A DNA stretch of 42,145 nucleotides from Planctomycetota bacterium (GCA_022616055.1 JAKEFM010000034.1:1-42145), one strand, 5' to 3'. Positions 33,105-41,093 are shown, counted from the stretch's first letter. Numbers and translations are program-made. The notes: generated by a model not told the origin, from the letters alone.

Positions 33105-34452
33105 GAAGCTCTTCGGGACGGACGGGATCCGGGGCCGGGCGAACGAGGAGCCCCTCGTCCCGGCGACCCTCTCCCGGATCGCCCGGGCGACGGCGCACGT
33201 CGTCCTGTCCGGCAAGAAGGGGGTGGTCCTCGCCGGTCACGATGGTCGCGCCTCCGGCCCCGGGATCCTCGACGCGTTCCTCCCCGCGTTCCTCGAGGCG
33301 GGATCGGACGCGATCGAGGTCGGACTCGTCACGACGCCGGGCCTCGCCCACCTCGTCCGGATGAAGGGGCACGCCCTCGGGGTGATGGTCTCCGCCTCCC
33401 ACAACCCCCCGGGGGACAACGGGATCAAGCTCTTCGGCGCGGCCGGGGAGAAGCTCCCCGACGCGGTCGAGGCGCGGATCGAGCGGGCCTTCGCGGCCGG
33501 GACCTCCCCGAAGGCGGCGGGGGCGAAGGGGCGTCGACAGCGGGAGCCGGTCCTCGCCCACGAGGTCGTCGAGCACCTCGTCCGCAACGCCGCGCCGGGC
33601 CTCTCCCTGCGCGGGTCGAGGATCGTCGTCGACTGCGCGAACGGCGGAGCCTCGCGGATCGCGCCGGCGGCCTTCGCGCGGCTCGCGGCCGAGGTCGTCC
33701 CGTTCGCCGACGTCCCCGACGGCACGAACATCAACGTCGAGTGCGGGGCGCTCCACCCCGCCGCGGTCGCGGAGGAGGTCCGGCGCTGCGGCGCGGAGGC
33801 GGGGCTCGCCCTCGACGGCGACGGCGACCGCGCCGTCTTCGTCGACGAGCGTTGCGAGCTCGTCCCGGGCGAGGCGATCCTTCTCGGCCTCGCGCGCGAC
33901 GCCCTCGAGCGCGGCGCCCTGCCGGGATCCACCCTCGTCACGACCGTCATGAGCAGCGCGGCCCTGAAGCGGGCGATCGAGGGGCTCGGCGGTCGCCTCG
34001 TGGTCGTCGACGTCGGGGACCGGGCCGTCGTCGAGGCGATGCGCCGAGGGCGCTTCGGACTCGGGGGCGAGCCGAGCGGCCACGTCGTCTTCGACGGGGC
34101 CGGGGCCTTCACCGGGGACGGGACCTTCACGGCGCTGCGCGTCCTCGAGTGCCTCCGGCGGAGGGGGGAGCGCCTCTCGGCCTGGCGCGAGGCCTTCCGC
34201 CCCTTCCCCCAGTCCCTCCTCGCGGTCCCCGTCGCCTCGAAGCCTCCCCTCGACTCGCTCCCCTCCCTGCGCGAGGAGCTCGAGCGCGTCCGCGCCCGCC
34301 TCGGCGCGGACGGGCGGGTCCTCGTCCGCTACTCGGGGACCGAGGCGGTCGTCCGCGTCTTCACGGAGGGCCCCGACGCGGCCTGCGTCGTGGAGACCGC
34401 CCGGGCGCTCTCCCTCCTCCTCGAGCGGGAGATCGGCCGCCGCGGGCCTTGA
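33094..34452 (+). CDS. glmM: Phosphoglucosamine mutase
   Basis: Converts glucosamine-6-phosphate to glucosamine-1-phosphate for UDP-GlcNAc, hence peptidoglycan and lipopolysaccharide. 452 residues, the usual length. The phospho-serine is Ser102 in VSASHNPPGDNGIKLF, the metal loop is Asp241-Gly-Asp243-Gly-Asp245 (DGDGDRA), and the sugar loop reads GGEPSGHVVF. The start MAARKLFGTDGIRGRANEE is standard for GlmM. Two small departures: the phosphate loop is RYSGTEAVVRV rather than RxSGTEPxxRV, and the early GRDTRxSG motif reads GHDGRASG. Context with cdaA-cdaR confirms the identity. Confidence 0.95.
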   Translation: MAARKLFGTDGIRGRANEEPLVPATLSRIARATAHVVLSGKKGVVLAGHDGRASGPGILDAFLPAFLEAGSDAIEVGLVTTPGLAHLVRMKGHALGVMVSASHNPPGDNGIKLFGAAGEKLPDAVEARIERAFAAGTSPKAAGAKGRRQREPVLAHEVVEHLVRNAAPGLSLRGSRIVVDCANGGASRIAPAAFARLAAEVVPFADVPDGTNINVECGALHPAAVAEEVRRCGAEAGLALDGDGDRAVFVDERCELVPGEAILLGLARDALERGALPGSTLVTTVMSSAALKRAIEGLGGRLVVVDVGDRAVVEAMRRGRFGLGGEPSGHVVFDGAGAFTGDGTFTALRVLECLRRRGERLSAWREAFRPFPQSLLAVPVASKPPLDSLPSLREELERVRARLGADGRVLVRYSGTEAVVRVFTEGPDAACVVETARALSLLLEREIGRRGP

Positions 34453-35144
34453 CGGAGCACCGGGTCGCCGTCGCAATCGAGACCTCCGGAGGCCCGTCCG
34501 CCGCCGCCGCGGCGGCCGGGCGGATCGCCGAGGTCCCCCTCGACTCGGCGGCCGTCCACGGCCGGGGCCTCCTTCCCGCCCTGCGGGAGTGCCTGGGGCG
34601 CGTCGGGGCGAGCCCGGGGGCGATCGATCTGGTCGTCGTCGGGACCGGACCGGGCTCGTACACGGGCCTCCGCGTCGGGATCGCAGCCGCGAAGACGATC
34701 GCCTACGCGCTGCGCTGCCCGATCGTCGCCCTCCCCTCGGCCGACGCCCTGGCGGCGGGAGCCCCTTCCGGGGAATCGCGCGTCGCCGTCGCGATCGACG
34801 CGAAGCGGGGCGAGGTCTTCGCCTCCCTCCACGAGCGGGTCGGAGACCAGTTCGACTGCACCGCGCCGCCCCGCCTCCTCTCGCCCGACGGGCTCGCGCG
34901 CCTCGCCGGGAGCGGGGCCCTCGCGGTCGGCGGCGGGGCGATCCTGCATGCACGAGCCCTCCGGGAGGCCGGACTCCGGGTCGCGGGGGAGGAGCTCGCG
35001 CGGGCGCGTGCGGACGTCCTCCTCGGGCTGGGGATGCGCCTCTTCTCGTCCCGCGGGGGAGATCCTCTCCCCTCGGTGCAGCCCCTCTACCTGCGCAGGC
35101 CGGCGGCCGTGGAGAAGCGCGAGGGCCCGGCCGCGGGGCCGTGA
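34449..35144 (+). CDS. tsaB: tRNA threonylcarbamoyladenosine biosynthesis protein TsaB
   Basis: Partner of TsaD in making the t6A37 modification of ANN-decoding tRNAs. 231 residues. The ASKHA-fold N-terminus is VAVAIETSGGPSAAAAA, and the family signature is VVVGTGPGSYTGLRVGIAAAKTIAY near residues 58-82. A VAVAIDAKRGEVFASL strand follows. The TTG at 34449 overlaps the glmM stop (TTGA), and no nearer start keeps the first strand. TsaD and TsaE are not in the window. Confidence 0.9.
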   Translation: MTEHRVAVAIETSGGPSAAAAAAGRIAEVPLDSAAVHGRGLLPALRECLGRVGASPGAIDLVVVGTGPGSYTGLRVGIAAAKTIAYALRCPIVALPSADALAAGAPSGESRVAVAIDAKRGEVFASLHERVGDQFDCTAPPRLLSPDGLARLAGSGALAVGGGAILHARALREAGLRVAGEELARARADVLLGLGMRLFSSRGGDPLPSVQPLYLRRPAAVEKREGPAAGP

Positions 35145-38100
35145 ACGGACGCGCTTCCGGGCGGCGAAGCGGCCCGCTAGGTTCGCCGCCCCCGTTGAAG
35201 CGCTTCTGCCTCCTCCTCCTCCTCGGCGCCGTCGGATCCTCCCTCCTCCTCCGGGCGACCGCGAGGTCGATCGTCGAGCGCTTCCTCGACGAGGCGGTCG
35301 GAGGGCTCCTCGCCGTCCCGTTCCGGAGGGGGGAGGTGCGCTTCGACCCCCTGCAGCCCTCCATCAAGGTCTCCCCCCTCGTGGTCCTGCAGGGGGAGGG
35401 GGGCGAGGAGCTTCTCCGCGTCGATACGGCGAGGGCGCTCCTGAGGGTCGGAGGGCTCTCCCCTCGCCTCGCGGGTCTGACCCTCCAGGGCCCCGAGGTC
35501 CGGATCCGCCCCGGCATGCGCAACCCCTTCCGGATGGGGGGACTCGGCGGACCCGGAGAAGCGGGCGGGGACCTCCGGCTCCTCGTGCGGGAGGGGCGGC
35601 TCCTCTGGGAGAAGGGACCGGAGGGCGCGCGAAGGCTGGAGGATCTGCACCTCGACCTCGTCTCCTCCGGGGGCGGCGCCCTCGCGGGGGAAGGGAGCGC
35701 CTCCTTCCCGGGCGGGACGGTCTCCGCCTCCGTCCGGCTGGGGCGCGCCAGCGCCCTCCTCGACGGGATCCTCCGATTCAGGTCGGAGGCTTCCGGCTGG
35801 CTGGGGTCGATCGACCCCCAGGGCCCCGTCGCCGTCGCCCTCCGGCTCGAGGAGGGGAGCCCTCCGCGCGCCAGCGCCGCGCCCCAGGCCGTGACGGTCC
35901 GGATCCCCGGGACCGACACGCGGGTGGAGGGGATCACGGGCGCCCTCGGCGTCGAAGGGGAGGTCGCGCGATTCGATCTCGCGGGGACCTGGCGCGGCGG
36001 GACCGTGGGCGGTCGCGGGATCGTCCGGCGGGAGGGGGGCGTCTCCCTCGAGGCGGACGTCGAGGCCTCCGGCCTCGTCCTCGACGAGGCCGTGCGCCCC
36101 CTCGCCGCCCTCGACCGCACGGCGCTCGAGGTCCTCGAGGGGCTCGCCCCGCGAGGGCGCGTCGACCTCCGGGGGAGGATCCTCCACCGCGGCGGCGCGT
36201 GGGACGGGGCCCTCGAGGGCCTCGTCCGGGAGCTCGAGCTGCGGTGCGAAGGGTTCCTCGACCGGAGGAAGGGGAGGGTCTACGGCTTCCCCTATCCCGT
36301 CCAGATCACCCGCGGATCCGCGAACCTCCGTCCGGGCCGCGCCTGGCTCCACGGTTTCTCCGGCTCCATGGGGAAGGCCTCCTTCTCCCTCGACGCGGAG
36401 CTCTACGGGGAGGCGCCCCCCGGAATCGAGGTCGACCTCCGCGCCGACGCCCTCCCCCTCGACCGGGAGGTCCGGCAGGCCCTCGCGGCGCTGGAGGGCG
36501 GGGCGAAGATCTTCGACGACTTCGCCCCCGAGGGGTCGGCCGACGTCCGCGTCCGCTTCGCCCATCCGCCCCGGACGGGCGCCCTGCGGTACGAGGCGAC
36601 GATCGAGCCGCGCCGCGCCTCCGCGCGCTGGGCTCCCTTCCCCCTGCGCGTGCGGGAGCTCTCCGGGCGGATCGTCCTCGAGGAGGACCTTCTCCGGTTC
36701 GACCTCGCCGGCGCGGCCTGCGGTGGCCGCGTGCGCGTCGAGGGCCAGCTCCTGGGGTCCCGGAGCGTGGAAGCCCCCGCGCCCGCCCTGCTCCTGCGCG
36801 TGACGGGAGAGGACCTCGAGATCGACGAGGAACTCCGCGCGGCGGTGTCGAAGGTCCTCGCGGACGATCCCTCGATGGAGGCGCTCGGCCTGCGGGGGGG
36901 GCGGCTGGACTTCGAGGCGACCGCCTGGCGACGGCGAGGCGCGCCCGAGGGGGACTTCGGGCTCGTCGTCCGGGGGCTCGTCGAGGGATCCACGTTCCTC
37001 CTCCCCGTCGAGGGCGTCCGGGCGGAGGGAGTCGCGGGCGGCCTCACCGTCGAGCGGCGGGGCGACCGCACGGTCATCCGGGCGGACGCCCTGCGGGGAG
37101 AGGTCCTCGGGTCGACCGTCTTCGCGTCGCTCGCGCGCCGCGACTCGCCGGCGGGGGACGAGTTCGCGCTCGAGCTCCACGCGCCCCGCGTCTCGATCGA
37201 TCCGGCCGTGCAGGCGGTCTGCTCGAGACTCCTCGGGCTCCCCTGGCTCGACCCGAAGTCCTTCGAGGCGTCGGGGACCGTCGATCTCCAGCTCGACTGG
37301 AGGAGCCCCTCCTCGAGCGCCTCCCCTTCCGCGCGGCTGCGCTTCCGGGACGTCTCCCTCCGGGGGCGCGACGTCCCCTTCGCCGTCGACGGGATCGACG
37401 GCGCGATCCACGTCGACGCCGGCGGCGTGCGGCGGACGGAGGAAGGGCTCGCCTTCCGGATCGCGGGCGCGCCGGCGTGGGTCGGTCCCCTCTCCCTCCG
37501 GATCGAGGAGGGGCGGCCGACCGGATCGTTCGTCCTGCACGCGACCGGACTCCCCTTCCCCGTCGCGCTCGATCGGGCGTTGCCCCCGCGGATCGCCCTC
37601 CCCCTTCGGACCCTGCGTCTCTCGGGGACCGTGGACCTGGAGGGGGTCACCGTCGAGCTGCGTCCGGGGGAAGGGGGCGGCCTCTCCCTCGAGGCGCGGG
37701 GCGACGTCGCGGTCCACTCCGCCTCCCTCGATCCGGGGGTCCCGATCGGCGAGGTCGAGGGGCGCGTGCACCTCGAGCCGCTCGTGGTCGCGCCGGGCGG
37801 CACCTCCGTGGACGCGAGAATCTCGGCCGACCGGGCGAGGATCCTCGGCCTCCTCGTGAGGGACCTCCGCGCCTCCCTCCAGGCGCGGCCGGGACGTCTC
37901 TCCTTCTCCGGGCTCGAGGGGAAGATCGCGGGGGGAGACCTGCGCGCGCGGGAGGGGAAGCAGCCGCTCCTCGTCCGGACCGAGGAGCCCCCCTCCTTCT
38001 CGACCTCCCTCGCCCTGGACGGAGCGGACGTCCGGGTCCTCCTCGCCGACCTCCTCCCCCGGGTCGGGAACCTGAGCGGACGGCTCCAAGCGCGCCTCGA

Positions 38101-38629
38101 CCTCGAGGGGTCCCCGGGCGACCTCGGGTCCTTCCGCGGAGAGGGACGGGTCCGGATCGAGGACGGGGCTCTCGGGGAGATCCCGGTCTTCCGCGAGCTC
38201 TTCGCGCTGCTCGACGAGCTGTTCGAGATCGGTCCCGCCCCGGAGTTCCGGGAAGGGGAGGCGCGGTTCGAGATCGGCGGCCGGAGGATCCGGTTCCGGC
38301 AGATCGACCTGCGCAGCGACGTCCTGGAGATCCTCGGGCTCGAGGACCGGGGGGAGCTCTCCTTCGAGGGGGACGTCGACCTCCTCTTCGAGGCCCGCGT
38401 CTTCCCCCAGATTCCCGTCGTCCGCGCCCTCTATGACCTGATCCGGGAGGTGATCCCCCGGATCTGGCGCCTGCAGGTCAAGGGCCCCCTCGCGTCGCCG
38501 GTCGTGAGTCCCGTGACGGCCAACCCCGAGATCAACCAGCTCTTCGGTCTGACGGAGCCCACGCGCCGGCGCACCTGGCTCCCGCCCGTCCCCGACTCGC
38601 TGGCGCGGGAGGGGCTCCCCCGATTCTGA
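35141..38629 (+). CDS. Large AsmA-like (YhdP/TamB-type) envelope protein
   Basis: 1162 residues. An N-terminal signal anchor (KRFCLLLLLGAVGSSLLL, near residues 20-37) is followed by a very long beta-rich extracytoplasmic part of repeated alternating strands, with many short GxVDLxGxxxx units such as GRVDLRGRILHRGG and GTVDLEGVTVELR. The C-terminus, ending in DVDLLFEARVFPQIPVVRAL and VIPRIWRLQVKGPLASPVVSPV, has the closing pattern of AsmA_2/DUF3971 proteins. Relatives form grooves that carry phospholipid between membranes. The GTG at 35141 overlaps the tsaB stop (GTGA). A TTG at 35195 would give a start at MKRFCLLLLL and is a good alternative. Confidence 0.7.
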   Translation: MNGRASGRRSGPLGSPPPLKRFCLLLLLGAVGSSLLLRATARSIVERFLDEAVGGLLAVPFRRGEVRFDPLQPSIKVSPLVVLQGEGGEELLRVDTARALLRVGGLSPRLAGLTLQGPEVRIRPGMRNPFRMGGLGGPGEAGGDLRLLVREGRLLWEKGPEGARRLEDLHLDLVSSGGGALAGEGSASFPGGTVSASVRLGRASALLDGILRFRSEASGWLGSIDPQGPVAVALRLEEGSPPRASAAPQAVTVRIPGTDTRVEGITGALGVEGEVARFDLAGTWRGGTVGGRGIVRREGGVSLEADVEASGLVLDEAVRPLAALDRTALEVLEGLAPRGRVDLRGRILHRGGAWDGALEGLVRELELRCEGFLDRRKGRVYGFPYPVQITRGSANLRPGRAWLHGFSGSMGKASFSLDAELYGEAPPGIEVDLRADALPLDREVRQALAALEGGAKIFDDFAPEGSADVRVRFAHPPRTGALRYEATIEPRRASARWAPFPLRVRELSGRIVLEEDLLRFDLAGAACGGRVRVEGQLLGSRSVEAPAPALLLRVTGEDLEIDEELRAAVSKVLADDPSMEALGLRGGRLDFEATAWRRRGAPEGDFGLVVRGLVEGSTFLLPVEGVRAEGVAGGLTVERRGDRTVIRADALRGEVLGSTVFASLARRDSPAGDEFALELHAPRVSIDPAVQAVCSRLLGLPWLDPKSFEASGTVDLQLDWRSPSSSASPSARLRFRDVSLRGRDVPFAVDGIDGAIHVDAGGVRRTEEGLAFRIAGAPAWVGPLSLRIEEGRPTGSFVLHATGLPFPVALDRALPPRIALPLRTLRLSGTVDLEGVTVELRPGEGGGLSLEARGDVAVHSASLDPGVPIGEVEGRVHLEPLVVAPGGTSVDARISADRARILGLLVRDLRASLQARPGRLSFSGLEGKIAGGDLRAREGKQPLLVRTEEPPSFSTSLALDGADVRVLLADLLPRVGNLSGRLQARLDLEGSPGDLGSFRGEGRVRIEDGALGEIPVFRELFALLDELFEIGPAPEFREGEARFEIGGRRIRFRQIDLRSDVLEILGLEDRGELSFEGDVDLLFEARVFPQIPVVRALYDLIREVIPRIWRLQVKGPLASPVVSPVTANPEINQLFGLTEPTRRRTWLPPVPDSLAREGLPRF

Positions 38630-38657
38630 AGCCGGGGGGAGGAGAGACCTCGCCCGA

Positions 38658-38663
38658 TAGAAT
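38658..38663 (+). promoter_or_regulatory. Candidate -10 box of manC
   Basis: TAGAAT followed by CCCCGCG lies in the 64-base gap before manC, 30 bases ahead of the ATG. The same TAGAATCCC string precedes the NUDIX gene at 41042. No -35 match was seen. Confidence 0.35.
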
Positions 38664-38693
38664 CCCCGCGCCCGCGCGGCGGGCTTCCCGAAG

Positions 38694-39779
38694 ATGAGCC
38701 TCCACGCGGTCCTCCTCGCCGGCGGCCCCGGCACGCGTTTCTGGCCCTGGAGCCGCGCCGGGTGCCCGAAGCCCTTCCTCCCGATCGCTGGCCCCACGCC
38801 TCTCCTTCGGGAGTCGGCGACCCGGGTCCTGCCCCTCGTCCCCGCCGCCAGGCTGTGGGTCGTCACCCATCGGACCCTCGTCCCGCACGCCCGCCGCGTC
38901 CTCCGGGACCTGCGCGGGTGCCGGATCGTCGGCGAGCCCCGGGCGAGGAACACCGCCGCGAGCATCGGGGCGGCCGCGGCGCTCGCGCTGCGGGAGGATG
39001 CGGACGCGACCCTCGCGATCCTCCCCTCCGACCACTCGATCCGGCCCCGCTCCGAGTTCCTCCGCGCGCTGCGGGCCGGGGCATCGGTCTCGGAGGACGG
39101 GTCCCTCGTCCTCTTCGGCATCCGGCCCGACGCGCCGGCGACCGGGTACGGGTGGGTCCGCCGCGGGGCGAGCGCGGGGCGGACCCTGGGCCTGCGCGTC
39201 TTCGAGGTGGCGGGGTTCCACGAGAAGCCGAACCGGCGCAGGGCCCTCGGGTACCTCCGCTCGGGGCGCTACTGGTGGAACAGCGGCGCGTTCGTCTTCC
39301 GGGCGGACGCCATCCTCGAGGAGATCGGGAGGTGCCTGCCGCGGCTCGCACGCAGCCTCTCCCGCCTTCGCGCGGCGGATCGCCGGGGCGAGAGACGGGC
39401 GTTCGAAGGGGTCTTCCGCGACGCGCCCGCGGTCTCCATCGATCGGGGGGTCCTGGAGCACGCCTCCCGACTCCGGATGGTCGAGCCGAGGATCCGCTGG
39501 AGCGACGTCGGCTCCTGGTCGTCCCTCGACCAGCTCCTGCGCGGGGGGAGCGCCGGGAACGTCGTCCGCGTGCCCCGGGGAGGGGGATTCGTCGGGATCG
39601 ACGCGCGGCGCTGCCTCGTCTGGTCGTCCCTCCCCCACTGGGTGACGGCGATCGGGACGGAGGACCTCGTGATCGCGCACACGCGCGACGCCACCCTCGT
39701 CTGCCCGCGGTCCCGCTCCGAGGAGGTCCGCGAGATCGTCGAGGAACTCCGCCGTCGCGGCCGGAGGGAGGTCCTCTGA
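38694..39779 (+). CDS. manC: Mannose-1-phosphate guanylyltransferase
   Basis: Makes GDP-mannose from mannose-1-phosphate and GTP for polysaccharide synthesis. 361 residues, the short form without the C-terminal isomerase domain. The N-terminal nucleotide-binding signature is LLAGGPGTRFWPWSRAGCPKPFLP. Later marks are EPRARNTAASIGAAA, LAILPSDHSIRP, FHEKPNRRRAL, YWWNSGAFVFRADAI and RIRWSDVGSWSSLDQLL, all in the usual order. The ATG at 38694 has a weak GAAG close upstream. It is the first gene after the long envelope run, and its stop overlaps ruvX. Confidence 0.93.
   Translation: MSLHAVLLAGGPGTRFWPWSRAGCPKPFLPIAGPTPLLRESATRVLPLVPAARLWVVTHRTLVPHARRVLRDLRGCRIVGEPRARNTAASIGAAAALALREDADATLAILPSDHSIRPRSEFLRALRAGASVSEDGSLVLFGIRPDAPATGYGWVRRGASAGRTLGLRVFEVAGFHEKPNRRRALGYLRSGRYWWNSGAFVFRADAILEEIGRCLPRLARSLSRLRAADRRGERRAFEGVFRDAPAVSIDRGVLEHASRLRMVEPRIRWSDVGSWSSLDQLLRGGSAGNVVRVPRGGGFVGIDARRCLVWSSLPHWVTAIGTEDLVIAHTRDATLVCPRSRSEEVREIVEELRRRGRREVL
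39763..39771 (+). promoter_or_regulatory. Strong ribosome binding site for a CTG-started ruvX
   Basis: GGAGGGAGG lies four to seven bases before the CTG at 39776, inside the end of manC. It is one of the strongest Shine-Dalgarno sequences in the window and supports initiation at CTG, since no ATG, GTG or TTG lies in frame nearby. Confidence 0.55.
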
Positions 39780-40273
39780 AGGGTCCCTTCCTCGCGGTCG
39801 ACTACGGCGACCGGAGGACCGGCCTCGCCCTGAGCGATCCCCTCGGCGTGATCGCCCAGCCCCTCCCGACCCTCGAGGAGGAGGATCCCGCGAGGCTCGC
39901 GCGCCGGATCGCCGCCGTCGCGAGGGAGAGGGGGGCGGTGGCCGTCGTCCTCGGCCTCCCGCTCCGCGAGGACGGCTCCGAGGGCGCCCGGGTCCAGAAG
40001 ACGCGCGCGTTCGGCCGGCTCCTCGCCGCCGAGCTCTCCGGCGCACGGACGCCCCTCCTCGAATGGGACGAGCGCTTCACGACGGCGGAGGCGACGGCGG
40101 CGCTCCGCGAGGCGGGCCTCCGCCACCGGGCGCGTCGACGTCGAGTCGACGCGGTCGCGGCGGTGGTCCTGCTTCGATCCTTCCTCGCAGCGGGGGGGAG
40201 GAAACCGGGGGCCGAGGGGCCGGCCGGCGGCCCGAACTCAGTGCCGGCCGTTCCGCCGCCGTCTCGAGAATAG
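39776..40273 (+). CDS. ruvX: Putative pre-16S rRNA nuclease / Holliday junction resolvase-like RuvX
   Basis: 165 residues of the YqgF/RuvX family, RNase H-like nucleases involved in 16S rRNA end processing. Marks: the catalytic-Asp strand FLAVDYGDRRTGLALSDP (Asp9), VVLGLPLREDGSEG, and WDERFTTAEATAALREAG with a further acidic residue, ending in RVDAVAAVVLLRSFL. The start is CTG at 39776, which overlaps the manC stop (CTGA) and follows a strong ribosome site; no standard start codon would keep the first strand. About 24 Pro/Gly-rich residues after LRSFL exceed the family's usual end and overlap the convergent PEP-CTERM gene by 36 bases. Confidence 0.88.
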   Translation: MKGPFLAVDYGDRRTGLALSDPLGVIAQPLPTLEEEDPARLARRIAAVARERGAVAVVLGLPLREDGSEGARVQKTRAFGRLLAAELSGARTPLLEWDERFTTAEATAALREAGLRHRARRRRVDAVAAVVLLRSFLAAGGRKPGAEGPAGGPNSVPAVPPPSRE

Positions 40274-40546
40274 GGCGAGCCCGACGATCCCGGCGCCCAC
40301 CACGACCAGGGTGGCTGGCTCGGGCATCGACAGCACGGCGAGGTCCCTCGTCGTCCCCGCGTGGAGCATTCCGGACCCCATCGTCGCGGCGAGGCAGGTC
40401 AGGAACAGGACGCGCCATCCCGTTCTCGGGGATGCCGGCTGGTTCGTCAGGAGGGGGCTCCCGGCCGGAAAGTCCACCCGCTTGTCCGGTCCATTCCCGA
40501 CCGAAAGCGAGTCGCGAACAAAGACCCAGAGCCTGTCCGACCACAT
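40238..40546 (-). CDS. Minimal PEP-CTERM sorting-signal protein
   Basis: 102 residues from the ATG at 40546. The C-terminus is a textbook PEP-CTERM tripartite signal: Met74-Pro-Glu-Pro77 (MPEPATL), a hydrophobic segment (LVVVGAGIVGLALF, 80-93) and a basic end (RRRRN, 95-99). A second hydrophobic stretch at 46-63 (VLFLTCLAATMGSGMLHA) resembles an export signal, leaving only about ten residues between it and the PEP motif. The first 45 residues match nothing recognised. PEP-CTERM proteins are processed by exosortase in exopolysaccharide-producing diderms. The virtual absence of a passenger suggests a decayed gene or a very small surface peptide. Starts further upstream would run into rnpB and were rejected. 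Confidence 0.62.
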   Translation of the reverse strand: MWSDRLWVFVRDSLSVGNGPDKRVDFPAGSPLLTNQPASPRTGWRVLFLTCLAATMGSGMLHAGTTRDLAVLSMPEPATLVVVGAGIVGLALFSRRRRNGRH

Positions 40547-40597
40547 TCCCGGGGCCGGCGGCCGAGGATAACGTCTCTCCCGGATCTGGCAAGCCCC

Positions 40598-40626
40598 TTG
40601 TCGCTCTGCGCGCGGGCGACTAGAAG
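40598..40626 (+). promoter_or_regulatory. Candidate sigma-70-type promoter of rnpB
   Basis: TTGTCG (-35, 40598-40603) and TAGAAG (-10, 40621-40626) are separated by 17 bases. This is the best two-part promoter found in the window. The expected start site is near 40633-40635, about ten bases before the first RNase P helix. Confidence 0.45.
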
Positions 40627-40642
40627 TCCCTCGCGACCCTAC

Positions 40643-41007
40643 GCCGGCCGGCACGGGCGGCCGCTCCGCGGGAGACCGCGGAGAGGAAAGTCCGAACTCC
40701 GCAGGGCAGGGTGGTGGGTAACGCCCACCGTCCGCGAGGACAGGGAAAGCGCCACAGAGAACAGACAGCCCGGGCCCGCGCCGGGCTACGGTGAAACGGC
40801 GAGGTAAGAGCTCACCGCGGGGGCGGCGACGTCCCCGGCACGGCAAGCCCCACCCGGAGAAAGACCAAATAGGGGAGGCCTGGTGTGGCCCGCACCGCAC
40901 TCCCGGGTAGGTCGTTCGAGGCCCGCGGCGACGCGGGTCGGAGATCGATGGCCGCCGCCGCCCGCCCGCGCGGGCGCGACAGGATTCGGCTTACGGGCCG
41001 GGCCGGC
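40643..41007 (+). ncRNA. rnpB: RNase P RNA, bacterial type A
   Basis: Catalytic RNA that removes 5' leaders from pre-tRNA. The conserved core is clear: GAGGAAAGTCCGAACTCC with GCAGGGCAGG (CR-I region), ACAGAGAACAGA, GGTGAAACGGCGAGGTAAGA, GACCAAATAGGG, and ACAGGATTCGGCTTAC near the 3' end (CR-V). The terminal P1 helix is formed by GCCGGCC at 40643-40649 and GGCCGGC at 41001-41007, a perfect seven-base-pair match that sets the ends to within a few bases. The length of about 365 and the order of elements fit type A. No T-rich terminator follows. Confidence 0.95.
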
Positions 41008-41041
41008 GCAGGGTCGCGCTTCCCTTCGAGAGGTCCCGCCC

Positions 41042-41047
41042 TAGAAT
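41042..41047 (+). promoter_or_regulatory. Candidate -10 box of the NUDIX-Sm-like pair
   Basis: TAGAAT followed by CCCGCCC ends seven bases before an ATG at 41055. A poor -35 candidate (TTCCCT, 41020-41025) lies 16 bases upstream. If active, the transcript would begin at the ATG of a 12-codon reading frame. Confidence 0.38.
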
Positions 41048-41054
41048 CCCGCCC

Positions 41055-41093
41055 ATGTTCGGGGTCGGTGCCGGGAGGACGAAGGCGGATTGA
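41055..41093 (+). CDS. Possible 12-residue leader peptide (very tentative)
   Basis: ATG at 41055 opens 12 codons (MFGVGAGRTKAD) and stops at TGA 41091-41093, which overlaps the TTG start of the NUDIX gene as TTGA. The -10-like box seven bases upstream would make it leaderless. Its only support is this arrangement; coding cannot be shown for so short a frame. Confidence 0.2.
   Translation: MFGVGAGRTKAD

Noticed and set aside
40547..40900. A longer minus-strand form of the PEP-CTERM protein (about 220 residues)
   Set aside because: The extra residues are Pro/Arg-rich and read through the RNase P RNA gene, which is strongly supported on the other strand.
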